A DNA stretch of 64,000 bases, taken from the NCBI RefSeq assembly GCF_900109045.1, contig NZ_FNYL01000002.1, positions 496,001 through 560,000 on the forward strand, read 5' to 3'. A program made the translations under genes and the position numbers. Below, in pieces: positions 18,104-27,222 of this stretch. Below the pieces are notes generated by a model. The model was given only the letters and a program-made list of their open reading frames with translations. It did not search any database and was not told where the DNA came from. Source of the stretch: Dyadobacter sp. SG02. GTDB lineage: Bacteria > Bacteroidota > Bacteroidia > Cytophagales > Spirosomataceae. How positions within the stretch are numbered: the first letter of the stretch is position 1; every line of letters starts with the position of its first letter.

Positions 18104-20376
18104 AGCAATACATTTATGCGCTGGTGTTTGCATTGACTATCGTGGCCCATGGCGTACGCGCGGAGGGTTACGATCAGGTAGCACGCCTGCGCGAACTGAA
18201 AACGAATTTAAGCGAAGCGAAAACGCAGGTCGAGGAGGCGAAATGGCTGACCGAATTAGGATATTTTTATTTGTTGAAACCCGGCGAAACCAAAGAAGAC
18301 CTGCAACTTGCCCGCTACTATTGTCATTCCGTAGCGCGGTTGAATCACCAATTGCACTCGGACCGCATTGGCGGCGATGTTTTTCTTTTGGAATCCCATA
18401 TTGAAAAGGAATCGGGTAACACCGCTTCTGCTATTCAAAAAGTCAATGCGGCCATTACATTATTCAGAAAAGCAAAAAATCCTGACCGGGAAGGCGCCGC
18501 ATTAATGGAGCTGCGGCATTATTACCATTGGGATGGCCCCGGGATGGATAAGCGGATCGATATCGTGAAAATGGCCGTAAACCGGTTCGCGGTTGCGGGG
18601 GATAAAATTCACGAGGCGGACGCGAACCTCGAACTCGGGGACCTCTACCAGTTGAAAGGCAAGCCGGCGGAGGCTATATCGCGGCTCAGGAAGGCGATTA
18701 CGCTTTACAAACAATCCGATTACCTGGCATTGCAATCGGTTTACAACCTGATCGGCCATATCTACACGGTGTCGGGCGACCTCAACAACGGGCTCACGTA
18801 CGGGCATCTGGCCGTGAAAGTGCTGGAAGAACGGCGGGACACGTCCATCGTGGCGGCGACGACGTATAACCGGCTCGGTGTCACTTATGCAAAACTCGAA
18901 CGTTTCGAGACTGCATTGGAATTTCTGCAAAAGGGATTGTCCTACGCGATCAAAAACGGATGGGACGATGGTACTGTCGAAATTCTGGGGAATATCATCG
19001 ATACCAGTATCAAAATGGGCGCCAAAATGAACGCCCAGATTTCGTACCTGGAAAAATTGCTGCAAAAGCATTCCAAAAACATGACCCTGTTTGTCAAATA
19101 CGAAATCGAAGAAGACTTACGCGTCTTCTTTTTAAAATCGCGCAATGCGCCCAAGACGCTCTATTATTTAAATAAATGTCTTGCCTATGAATCGGAAGGC
19201 AATACTTCTTTTAATGCAAACCTGTATCGGGATGCGGTGGAATATTACCTGATGGTCGGGAATATTAAAATGGCCCAGGCTTATCTGGATAAATATGCTT
19301 TATTGAAAAACAGGACTTCCGACTTGTCCATTTTGCAGGACTATTATTATGTAAGCTACCGCACCGACTCGGTTTCAGGGAAATTCAGGAATGCTTTTCT
19401 TAATCACCTCAATTATAAAGCTTACAGCGATTCATTGAATTTGCTCAGGTCGAAAGATGAATTGAAAGTACTTGCCGCCCGGTATGACCTCGAAAAAAAG
19501 GACGCGGAAATAAAACTGAAATCGGAGAACATCAAACTGCTTGAAAAGGATATTGCCACACAGGGAGAATTGCTCGACCGAAGCAATACGACCAGAAATG
19601 TAACGATCGTCGCATTCCTGATCTCTTTCCTGCTGTTGTTCTCGCTTTTCAGCCGGTGGAAAATCGTCCAGAAATACAGCAACAGCATTGCCCAGAAGAA
19701 CTCCTACCTGGAACAACTCGTTCGCGAAAAAGAATGGCTGGTCCGCGAAGTACACCATCGCGTGAAGAACAACCTGCAAATGATCGTCAGCCTGATCGAC
19801 TCCCAGGCGTCCTACCTGAACAACGGAGAATTTGACGCGGTCATGGACAGCAAGCACCGCATCGAAGCGATGTCGTTGATCCATCAAAAACTCTATCTTA
19901 CTGATAATGTGACGACTGTGAATATGCAGGTGTACATCAAGGAGCTCGTTATGTACCTGCGCGACAGCTTCGGATCCATGCATCATATCGCTTTTGTGAC
20001 AGATGTGGACGAGATCTGTCTCGACGTTTCGCACGCGATACCGATGGGTCTTTTGCTCAACGAAGCCATTACCAATTCCATCAAATATGCTTTTCCCGAA
20101 GGCCGCCCCGGCAAAATAGACGTTATCTTTAAATACTGTGTCGGAACACAGGTAACCCTGATTATCAAAGACAACGGCATCGGCCTGCCGGCCGATTTCG
20201 ATGCAAGCCAGGTACAATCGCTGGGTATGAGCCTCATGCACGGGCTCGCGACGGAGGTAAGCGGAACACTGCAAATCGACGGAAACCAGGGCACGACCGT
20301 CACATTGGTATTTGATTTGCCGCAGGTAAACTGGACCGACGGCCATTCTCCGAAAATCGAATACACGACCGTTTAA
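18100..20376 (+). CDS. TPR-containing HisKA_2-type sensor histidine kinase
   Basis: Protein of 758 aa. The start is taken as GTG 18100-18102 because it overlaps the activator's TGA (GTGA) and directly gives a signal peptide (KQYIYALVFALTIVAHGVRA); upstream in-frame ATGs only add residues read from within the activator gene. TPR helices run through about residues 60-440 (YGHLAVKVLEERRDTS, ALEFLQKGLSYAIKNG). A coiled coil and membrane helix follow (TIVAFLISFLLLFSLFSRW), then a HisKA_2 motif REVHHRVKNNLQ (His552/His553), an ATPase N box LLNEAITNSIKYAF and G1 DNGIGLP. This kinase class often pairs with receivers having atypical outputs. It has no other regulator nearby and may also act on the upstream sigma54 activator. 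Confidence 0.88.
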   Translation: MKQYIYALVFALTIVAHGVRAEGYDQVARLRELKTNLSEAKTQVEEAKWLTELGYFYLLKPGETKEDLQLARYYCHSVARLNHQLHSDRIGGDVFLLESHIEKESGNTASAIQKVNAAITLFRKAKNPDREGAALMELRHYYHWDGPGMDKRIDIVKMAVNRFAVAGDKIHEADANLELGDLYQLKGKPAEAISRLRKAITLYKQSDYLALQSVYNLIGHIYTVSGDLNNGLTYGHLAVKVLEERRDTSIVAATTYNRLGVTYAKLERFETALEFLQKGLSYAIKNGWDDGTVEILGNIIDTSIKMGAKMNAQISYLEKLLQKHSKNMTLFVKYEIEEDLRVFFLKSRNAPKTLYYLNKCLAYESEGNTSFNANLYRDAVEYYLMVGNIKMAQAYLDKYALLKNRTSDLSILQDYYYVSYRTDSVSGKFRNAFLNHLNYKAYSDSLNLLRSKDELKVLAARYDLEKKDAEIKLKSENIKLLEKDIATQGELLDRSNTTRNVTIVAFLISFLLLFSLFSRWKIVQKYSNSIAQKNSYLEQLVREKEWLVREVHHRVKNNLQMIVSLIDSQASYLNNGEFDAVMDSKHRIEAMSLIHQKLYLTDNVTTVNMQVYIKELVMYLRDSFGSMHHIAFVTDVDEICLDVSHAIPMGLLLNEAITNSIKYAFPEGRPGKIDVIFKYCVGTQVTLIIKDNGIGLPADFDASQVQSLGMSLMHGLATEVSGTLQIDGNQGTTVTLVFDLPQVNWTDGHSPKIEYTTV

Positions 20377-20447
20377 TAATGCTTCTTTAAAAAATTACAG
20401 TCCGTTACGGGTAGGTTGCGAAACTATTTGCTTTTTGCATATAGAAT

Positions 20448-20459
20448 TACTTCGAAGTA
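20448..20459. promoter_or_regulatory. 12-bp palindrome upstream of the ferritin-like/LodA operon
   Basis: TACTTCGAAGTA is a perfect palindrome 100 bases before the start of the first gene, in the only non-coding stretch of the operon (20377-20558). It is a candidate operator; the regulator is unknown. Confidence 0.4.
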
Positions 20460-20558
20460 GCTGTTTAAGCGCCCCACTAAATTCTTTTCAGATTGCCTTT
20501 CAACAGGCCATTGCATTTGCATTGGTTTGAAAAAGTATTGCCTACCTGTTTCACAAAA

Positions 20559-22067
20559 ATGATCATCATGGACGAAAAACAATTAAGGAAGAATTTCATT
20601 GACCCGGTGCTGGAATGGGCCAGGGCTAATCAGAAACCCAAAGAACTTCGTTTGAAAGGATTGGCCGCGTCGGATTCGGAATCGGTGGCATTGGACGGCG
20701 CCGCAGACGACGCCCCGGCAGACATGCCCTTCGTAGTTCCCACGCAGTTTACCGGGAAAGATTACATTACCATGTTGCTGCACGTCGATGCCGAAATCGA
20801 ACATGGCCTGATGCTGCAATACCTCTACGCGGCTTACAGCATAGGCGGGCCGCAGATCCCTGAAAAGTACCGGGAGCGGGTACATAACTGGAAGAATATT
20901 GTGCTGGGGATTGCCAAAGAGGAAATGGGACACTTTATTTCGGTTCAAAATGTGTTGAAAATCATTGGCGCCCCGCTGAACTTCGGTCGGGAAAGCTATC
21001 CCTGGGATGTGCCTTTCTATCCGTTTCCTTTCACACTCGAAAAGTTTACGCTCGGGTCGCTGGCCAAATACGTATATGCCGAAGCGCCAGCGGAATGGCT
21101 CAGCGGCACCGACCCGATAGCGGAAGAAATCAACAAAACGGTACACGCCGAGGCTTCTGACCCGCATACCGTGGGCGCACTTTTCAAAGTGCTGTTACAA
21201 CTGATCCAGGACCCGGATGTGATCTCGGACGACGCATTCCAGCCCGAAACTTATCCCTACCAGGCTAAATTCGACGAATGGGGCCGCGGCTATACCGGCG
21301 GAAACAGGGGAAGCTCGAAAGACAGCCGCTTCACGCACAGCCCCGACGTGCTCGTGGCGCCACTGCTCTCGCGCGATGATGCCTACAATGCGCTCGAACA
21401 GATCGCCGAACAGGGTGAAGGCGACGACCTCGATTCGGATACACCCTCGCATTTCGAGCGCTTTTTATTCATTTACACGGATTTTAAAGCCATTCTGGAA
21501 GAAACAGGCGGCCAATTCGACCCTGCCTATAATGTGGCCACCAACCCGTATGCAGGCAACCCGGACGACGCCGGGACCGCCTCGAACGAGCCCGCCGACG
21601 AAATGGAGGAGAACGGCATTACGAGCGAGGACGGTATTTTATGGGCCAATCTCTTCGATACCCGCTACCGGTTGTTGCTCAACTTTCTCAACCACAGCTT
21701 CCTGCTCGACAATGGTAATAACAATGTCGGCTCGTTCACACCGCGCGGCCTGATCATCAACTCTACTTTCGGGGAAATGTACAATCTCCGGAGCCTGGCG
21801 ACCATCCTCGTGCAAACACCGATCGCCAAAGGCAGCAAGCTCATGGCCGGCCCGCCGTTTACATCCCCTTACAGCTTCGACCTGCCATTCGGGGAGCACA
21901 ACCGCTGGCGCCTGCACCGCGACCTGCTGCTGGCTTCCGGCAAGCTCGTCGAAAGCCTGAAAGCATTGAAAAGCCAACCGCACATGCAGTACCTGAATGT
22001 TTTGCAGGAAATCGACCGCAAACTGCTGGAAGCGATTGCCCAACTCATGCAGGCCGAGCTGGCCTGA
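20559..22067 (+). CDS. VioB-type ferritin-like protein
   Basis: Protein of 502 aa from ATG 20559; ATG 20568 is an equally good start (499 aa). No signal peptide. Residues about 68-190 match the ferritin-like domain of VioB (iminophenyl-pyruvate dimer synthase): AEIEHGLMLQYLYAAYS with E81 and the second-helix motif GIAKEEMGHFISVQNVL with E122 and H125, both plausible iron ligands. The rest is helical and unrecognised, with a further helix pair near the C-terminus. In violacein synthesis this domain belongs to an enzyme coupling two amino-acid-derived imines; elsewhere such proteins lie beside LodA-like oxidases. Here it opens the operon and the LodA-like gene follows after 38 bases, so it may use or process the product of that oxidase. 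This role is inference. Confidence 0.75.
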   Translation: MIIMDEKQLRKNFIDPVLEWARANQKPKELRLKGLAASDSESVALDGAADDAPADMPFVVPTQFTGKDYITMLLHVDAEIEHGLMLQYLYAAYSIGGPQIPEKYRERVHNWKNIVLGIAKEEMGHFISVQNVLKIIGAPLNFGRESYPWDVPFYPFPFTLEKFTLGSLAKYVYAEAPAEWLSGTDPIAEEINKTVHAEASDPHTVGALFKVLLQLIQDPDVISDDAFQPETYPYQAKFDEWGRGYTGGNRGSSKDSRFTHSPDVLVAPLLSRDDAYNALEQIAEQGEGDDLDSDTPSHFERFLFIYTDFKAILEETGGQFDPAYNVATNPYAGNPDDAGTASNEPADEMEENGITSEDGILWANLFDTRYRLLLNFLNHSFLLDNGNNNVGSFTPRGLIINSTFGEMYNLRSLATILVQTPIAKGSKLMAGPPFTSPYSFDLPFGEHNRWRLHRDLLLASGKLVESLKALKSQPHMQYLNVLQEIDRKLLEAIAQLMQAELA

Positions 22068-22105
22068 GTTTCTCAACACATCAAAGCCAAAAAACATTGC
22101 CGGAT

Positions 22106-24337
22106 ATGAAAATTCTAGCATTAAGAATACTTCCCCCCATTGCGATCGGTCGCCTGGGCGAATCGGACAAGCCGATGGCCGCCTACGATCTTACATTATC
22201 TAAAAACAAACCCCTGGATTTCCGGACGATCGTCCCGGAGAAAAGTTTTAATGTACATCCATCGACGGGGGAGATCACCGCTTACAAGCCGAAGAACGTC
22301 GCTTTCAAAGACGCCGAAAACCTCGACGATAAAACCGGGAAAGCACACCCGGTAGCCCCGTTCCTGGAAGTGTTCGCGATCACCGACGAGCAACCCGACC
22401 GGCTGGTCCCGCTGACGGTCGATTTGCTGAAAAAGGCTGGCCACGAACTGGAAGAACTCACCTGGGACGTGCAAGTGGGTAATATCAAGATATTCAGGAG
22501 GACCAATGACGAGAACGACAAGATGTACGCCACTATCGACGACATCCGTTCCCACGAGCTGAAACCGTTGCTGGCCGAATGCAAGAATTTTATCGACGGC
22601 AAAACGCTGCCGCTCGGGTTCGTGCAGTTCATCAGGCCCACGCCCGAGTTTCCCGAAATCAGGTTCCGCTTCACGCCGGCCGCCGGGAAGATTTACGGCT
22701 CGGCGCTGACCAGGTTCAACAATGGGAAAGAGCAAATAGACCCCGTATTTGCCGGTCGGCGCGAGGACCCTATTTTGTATGATATTAACAAAGGGAAATG
22801 GCGCGGCTATTCCGAAACCGGAACGCCTAATCCGCTTTACACCAATCCGGCACAGATATTTGCGGGCTATTCCGATGCCAATGGTAACCAGGTGAGCTGG
22901 GGCTACCTAGATGACGAATGCGACGGGTTCGTGACGGTGAAGCTCTCGGGCACGTCCTTGTATGCGAAGGCGCATATCAGCGCCGGTCCCCCCGCATACG
23001 CGCCCGACACATTGCCTATCCGGGTAGTGTCCGACGAATTGGAACAAATTCTCAAAGGTACCGAGGTCGACGACGAAGTGACGATCGACGAAGCGGAAGA
23101 CATCGTACGCCGCGCATTCGAAACCATCCGGCTGATGAACACGGCCATCATGAACGGCAACGCCTACGAAGGCAAGCTGAATGTGGCGAGCACGATGGTA
23201 CGGCAAAACACCAACGACTTCGGCCGCCTTTACGAGCCGATCATGGCCACCTCGCTGGTGGACAATATGGCGTTGCAGGTATTGCACGAGCGTGTTTTCG
23301 GTGGCCTCAGCACCGGCGCGTCGCCGTGGTTCGAGGACCTGCTCCGCAAGCCGGAGGAAATCGGCGACCTTTCGGCGAAGGCCCTTCGCAAAATGCCCGC
23401 ATTGATGCGCGGAGCCGATGGCCGGTCGCTTACGTTTACCAAACGGCAGATCAATATGGTGATCAAAGCGGCGGCGAGGTCGCTCATGCCGGATGGCGAC
23501 GTGGCGGACATTGCCGGCGATGACCCGCTCGTTCCCTCCAACCTTACCGCACAGCTGCATTACCGTGGAAAAGGCAACCCGGTAGCCGTATTGCCGCGTA
23601 CCGCGATCTCCAACTGCTTTCCGGGACTGGAATTCGATTTCCGGAACCTCTGGCGCCGCGCGTTCCAGGGCATTGTCCTGATCGAGAATAACAATTATGT
23701 GATCGACGCCGACGACGCCAATGCGCATTTGGTCCATCACCGCCTGGTGGCCATCGACGGAAAGCCTACCATGGTAGCCACCTCCGGGCCCGTGTTCCCC
23801 GATGGCGACAGCGTGCCGCTCCGCACGGAAGCGAACCCGAACGGGGTATCGTTTATGGAATGGTCCAATTCAATGGTGAATGTCCTGCAAAAACAGGGAC
23901 AGCAGGTCGCCTGCTATTTCACGGCTGAAAAGAGCACGCACGAAGTAGTGGTGGATTTGGATAAACTCGAAGATCCGGCCCTGTACACCAAGGTAATGCT
24001 GACCGTCAATCAAGTTTTCGAGGGCGATAGCGCCACACTTTCGGAGCAGATCATCAAGCCCGGCGAACTTACCCAGGGCCTCTGCGCCCCTTGGCAGAAC
24101 GATTACCGCGAATGCGCCTGCTATTACTGGGCCGCCAGCCGTCCCGATTACGTGAACGTCGTGCCCGATGAAAAGGGACTGAGCACCGGCGACAGCTGGA
24201 TGGCGAAGAAGCGCACCGGCAAATACATTCCCGACGACCGCGTGAATACCCGGTTGCTGTCCTATGACGACCTGTTTATCAACTGGCAGGGCGAGCTCAA
24301 CTTTATCGTGGAGGGAAAAGATGCACTCAACAGCTGA
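22106..24337 (+). CDS. LodA/GoxA-like (putative CTQ-dependent) oxidase
   Basis: Protein of 743 aa from ATG 22106. The N-terminus ILPPIAIGRLGES matches the LodA opening motif; further family-like stretches are NGNAYEGKLNVASTM, RLYEPIMATSLVDNMAL, KMPALMRGADGR and PWQNDYRECACYYWAASRPD. LodA and GoxA oxidise amino acids (lysine, glycine) to keto acids with ammonia and H2O2, using a cysteine tryptophylquinone (CTQ) made from one Cys and one Trp of their own chain. The best candidates here are Cys504 (SNCFPGLE) and Trp586 (FMEWSNSM), at relative positions close to those recalled for LodA (516 and 581 of 726). A second Cys/Trp cluster (C660, W663, C670, C672, W675) lies near the end. No signal peptide. 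The last 17 bases overlap the radical SAM gene. The substrate is unknown. Confidence 0.75.
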   Translation: MKILALRILPPIAIGRLGESDKPMAAYDLTLSKNKPLDFRTIVPEKSFNVHPSTGEITAYKPKNVAFKDAENLDDKTGKAHPVAPFLEVFAITDEQPDRLVPLTVDLLKKAGHELEELTWDVQVGNIKIFRRTNDENDKMYATIDDIRSHELKPLLAECKNFIDGKTLPLGFVQFIRPTPEFPEIRFRFTPAAGKIYGSALTRFNNGKEQIDPVFAGRREDPILYDINKGKWRGYSETGTPNPLYTNPAQIFAGYSDANGNQVSWGYLDDECDGFVTVKLSGTSLYAKAHISAGPPAYAPDTLPIRVVSDELEQILKGTEVDDEVTIDEAEDIVRRAFETIRLMNTAIMNGNAYEGKLNVASTMVRQNTNDFGRLYEPIMATSLVDNMALQVLHERVFGGLSTGASPWFEDLLRKPEEIGDLSAKALRKMPALMRGADGRSLTFTKRQINMVIKAAARSLMPDGDVADIAGDDPLVPSNLTAQLHYRGKGNPVAVLPRTAISNCFPGLEFDFRNLWRRAFQGIVLIENNNYVIDADDANAHLVHHRLVAIDGKPTMVATSGPVFPDGDSVPLRTEANPNGVSFMEWSNSMVNVLQKQGQQVACYFTAEKSTHEVVVDLDKLEDPALYTKVMLTVNQVFEGDSATLSEQIIKPGELTQGLCAPWQNDYRECACYYWAASRPDYVNVVPDEKGLSTGDSWMAKKRTGKYIPDDRVNTRLLSYDDLFINWQGELNFIVEGKDALNS

Positions 24338-25694
24338 AATGGAACCGGCCGTCGCCCTGGCGCGGCTGGCCGGAACTATCGCCACACAATCCCGGCCGAA
24401 ATCGCCCTGGGCGCACCTGATCAAAGGCGGCCGGCAGACGCAGCTTTTCATTCCCAACGGCAGCAGGCTTTACGCCGTGGCCGGGGATGTGGAGCAGCGG
24501 ATCTCGCGCGCGCTGGATATGGGCGATCACGAAGAATTGCAGGATTTACTGGTCCGTTACGGCCTTTCCGCACCCGACTACGTCGATAATACGCCGCTGG
24601 AAAGCCCCAGGCTCTACGCCCTTTCGCTGGCCATTGCCCAGAAATGCAATATGGGCTGTACCTATTGCTACGCCGATCAGGGCAGTTTCGGGGGAAAGGC
24701 CAAAAGCATGTCGCTGGACTCCGCGATGCGGGCGATAGACCTGTTGATGGACCAATGTCCCGAGGGTGAAAAAGTCCAGCTTACATTCCTGGGTGGAGAG
24801 CCCCTTGCGAACCGCAAAGCATTGACGGAAGCCACTGAATATGCCGTAGCCAAAGCCCAGAGAAAGAACATTAACGTCGGTTTTTCGATCACCACCAATG
24901 GTACGATGGTCACCGAAGCGGACGCCCGTTTTTTCGAACAATATGGCTTTGCGGTAACCATCAGCCTCGACGGCATCGGCCAAAGTCACGACCAGCTACG
25001 GCCTATGAAAGGCGGTAAGGGAAGTTTTGATTTAATCATGAAAAACCTGGTACCACTGCTGGCGATGCAAGAGAAAATGCAAGTCTCGGCCCGTGTCACC
25101 GTCACGCCGCGCAACCTCGATTTGCCGGTAATGCTCGATGAATTCATTCAAATGGGCTTTCACAGCGTCGGTTTTTCGCCATTGTTAAGGTCCATGAACG
25201 GTCGGGACGAAATGGGCGCGGAAGAACTCTCGGTATTGCTCGAAAATATGATCGCCTGCGGCCTGAATTTCGAAAAGAATGTCCTTGCCGGCCGGCGGTA
25301 CCCGTTTTTGAATATGGTGAATGCATTAAAAGAAATAGCCAAAGGCACACACCGGCCGTATCCATGCGGAGCCGGCGCGGGCTACATGGGCGTTTCGGCC
25401 GACGAGGAGCTCTTTGCCTGCCATCGTTTTGTGAATGAAGACAAAGGTAAAATGGGTAACCTCACCGACGGCATTGACCCGGCTTTGCAAAATGGCTGGC
25501 TGTCGTCGCGCCATGTGAGCGCACAGAGCCCGTGCACACAATGCTGGGCCCGTTACCTCTGCGGGGGCGGGTGCCATCACGAGGTAATTGCCAAAGGCCG
25601 TACCGCCTGCGACTATATCCGTTCGTGGCTGCATTATACGATACAGGCCCATGAGCGGCTGTCGCGGTTGAAACCCGCATGGAATGCCGGGTGA
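24321..25694 (+). CDS. Radical SAM enzyme with twin-cluster SPASM domain (protein maturase)
   Basis: Protein of 457 aa. The start is ATG 24321, preceded by a rare good ribosome site (GAGGG) and overlapping the LodA-like stop by 17 bases, which implies translational coupling. The radical SAM cluster motif is CNMGCTYC (C109, C113, C116) followed by LTFLGGEP. The SPASM cysteines are C349, C367, C405, C408, C414, C418 and C430; the CX2CX5CX3C core plus the outer cysteines fits binding of two auxiliary 4Fe-4S clusters. Such enzymes modify peptides or protein side chains; QhpD, which makes thioether bonds in a CTQ-containing dehydrogenase subunit, is one example. The substrate is most simply the overlapping LodA-like protein. 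That assignment is inference. Confidence 0.85.
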   Translation: MHSTAEMEPAVALARLAGTIATQSRPKSPWAHLIKGGRQTQLFIPNGSRLYAVAGDVEQRISRALDMGDHEELQDLLVRYGLSAPDYVDNTPLESPRLYALSLAIAQKCNMGCTYCYADQGSFGGKAKSMSLDSAMRAIDLLMDQCPEGEKVQLTFLGGEPLANRKALTEATEYAVAKAQRKNINVGFSITTNGTMVTEADARFFEQYGFAVTISLDGIGQSHDQLRPMKGGKGSFDLIMKNLVPLLAMQEKMQVSARVTVTPRNLDLPVMLDEFIQMGFHSVGFSPLLRSMNGRDEMGAEELSVLLENMIACGLNFEKNVLAGRRYPFLNMVNALKEIAKGTHRPYPCGAGAGYMGVSADEELFACHRFVNEDKGKMGNLTDGIDPALQNGWLSSRHVSAQSPCTQCWARYLCGGGCHHEVIAKGRTACDYIRSWLHYTIQAHERLSRLKPAWNAG

Positions 25695-25721
25695 AACCCG
25701 GGAAAGAATATGTAAGTATTT

Positions 25722-27182
25722 ATGGTTCAAAATTTTGAAATAGTAATCATCGGCGCCGGTCCGGCCGGGCTCACAGCGGCGATCCGCTTGCTGGAAATGG
25801 GCCATTCGGTAGCGCTTGTCGAGCAGGAAGCATTTCCCCGTCCGCAAATCGGGGAATCGCTTTCGCCCGGCGTGCGTCCCATTTTCGATTACCTCGGCGC
25901 CGGTGACCTGTTGGAGAATCCTCAGTTTTTGCATAACATACCTAGCAGAATTGCATGGGGCGGGGGAGAGCCCGCCCTCCTGCAACCCGGCCAGCGCGGA
26001 GCAGGACTGATGGTCGACCGGGCGGATTTGGATGCACGGTTGCTGGCATTGGCAATGAGCAGAGGACTCCGCGTCTTCCAGCCTGCGAAAATGGCAGGAT
26101 CATTGTTCCAAAACGATCGGTATGAACTGAAAATACAATCAACGGAGGCTGATTATCACATAACTGCCCGCGTGCTCCTGGACGCCCGGGGACGCGGCGG
26201 TGCACATATCCACGAGCGTATGCCACTGGCGCCCGCGTCCGTCGCGCTGTGGACACACGTACCTGCTGGCGCGTACGAAGCGTGTATTGAAACCGTAGAC
26301 GAAGGCTGGATATGGGGCGCACCGGTGCCGGGAAACCATTACCGGATCATGGCATTCACAGATCCTGAGTCGCTTAAAGGGCATAGCAAGGCCTGCACAA
26401 TGCAACGCATGCAGGCCGGTTCGAAGTTGTTCGGACAAAGGGCTGCCGATACTTTGGATTTTGATATAAAAACCTGCCTCGTGAGCGCCTACGTGCATAC
26501 CCGCCCATGGGAGCGGAACTTCATCAAAATTGGCGAGGCCGCATTTACACTCGATCCGCTATCTTCCACAGGCGTGGAAGTAGCCATGCGCTTTTCACTG
26601 CAAACGGCCATTGCGGTCCACACGATGCTGGCCGATGACGATCCGGTCATCGCGAAGGCATTTTATGAAAACAAACTCGCCGAAGCTGTCGCCAGCCATC
26701 AGCGCTGGACTTCGGAATACTACGCGGAAGCAGCCAAGGCCCATTCCCCGTTCCCTTTCTGGGAGAAAAGAAGAGGCTTCCGCACCGGCGAAATAGAAGC
26801 CTCCAACGACTTCACCGCATTGGTCAAACAGCGACTAATGCGCCCGTCCGCAACACAAGCGGCCAAAGAGCCTGCCGCCGTACCGATCGACCCGCTCATC
26901 CGGTTCCTTTGGGACAAACCCGTTCACTTGTCCGGCCAGCTTGCATTCAGCTCCGAATTCGCCGTCACCGGCGACCGCGTCGAAATCCGGCGCGCAATGG
27001 TACATCCCAACCTTCCCAGGCCCGTGGTTTACCTGAACCACATTGAAATTCCCCCGCTTTTAAATGCATTGGACGAAGGAGCGACCTATGGCACCGCCAT
27101 CGAAACCTGGTGCCGGCACTTTCCTTATGGCGATGTCAAAAAGGTGCTCGGATTCCTTTGGGGCGCGGAGATTGTTCAGTAG
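25722..27182 (+). CDS. LodB/QhpG-like FAD-dependent monooxygenase
   Basis: Protein of 486 aa with an N-terminal FAD fold, FEIVIIGAGPAGLTAAIRL (GxGxxG at 11-16), then GESLSPGVRP and a motif near residue 265 (FIKIGEAAFTLDPLSSTGVE) typical of the halogenase-like flavoprotein monooxygenases. LodB and QhpG belong to this group and hydroxylate the tryptophan that becomes CTQ in their partner oxidases. It starts 27 bases after the radical SAM gene in the same operon as the LodA-like protein, so a quinone-maturation role fits. The conserved chloride/lysine features that would mark a true halogenase were not checked, so a halogenase cannot be fully excluded. Confidence 0.8.
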   Translation: MVQNFEIVIIGAGPAGLTAAIRLLEMGHSVALVEQEAFPRPQIGESLSPGVRPIFDYLGAGDLLENPQFLHNIPSRIAWGGGEPALLQPGQRGAGLMVDRADLDARLLALAMSRGLRVFQPAKMAGSLFQNDRYELKIQSTEADYHITARVLLDARGRGGAHIHERMPLAPASVALWTHVPAGAYEACIETVDEGWIWGAPVPGNHYRIMAFTDPESLKGHSKACTMQRMQAGSKLFGQRAADTLDFDIKTCLVSAYVHTRPWERNFIKIGEAAFTLDPLSSTGVEVAMRFSLQTAIAVHTMLADDDPVIAKAFYENKLAEAVASHQRWTSEYYAEAAKAHSPFPFWEKRRGFRTGEIEASNDFTALVKQRLMRPSATQAAKEPAAVPIDPLIRFLWDKPVHLSGQLAFSSEFAVTGDRVEIRRAMVHPNLPRPVVYLNHIEIPPLLNALDEGATYGTAIETWCRHFPYGDVKKVLGFLWGAEIVQ

Positions 27183-27222
27183 TATTGTAAAGGTGTTTTT
27201 TTATTATAAACCTTTTCAAAAA

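Noticed and set aside
20401..20558. sigma54-like words (GGTTGC, GGTTTG...TTGC) before the ferritin-like gene
   Set aside because: GG-to-GC distances are 14 bases instead of 10; they do not form a -24/-12 site.
25722..27182. Tryptophan halogenase
   Set aside because: The family is related, but the gene's position with a LodA-like oxidase and radical SAM enzyme favours a LodB/QhpG-like hydroxylase; halogenase-specific residues were not verified.
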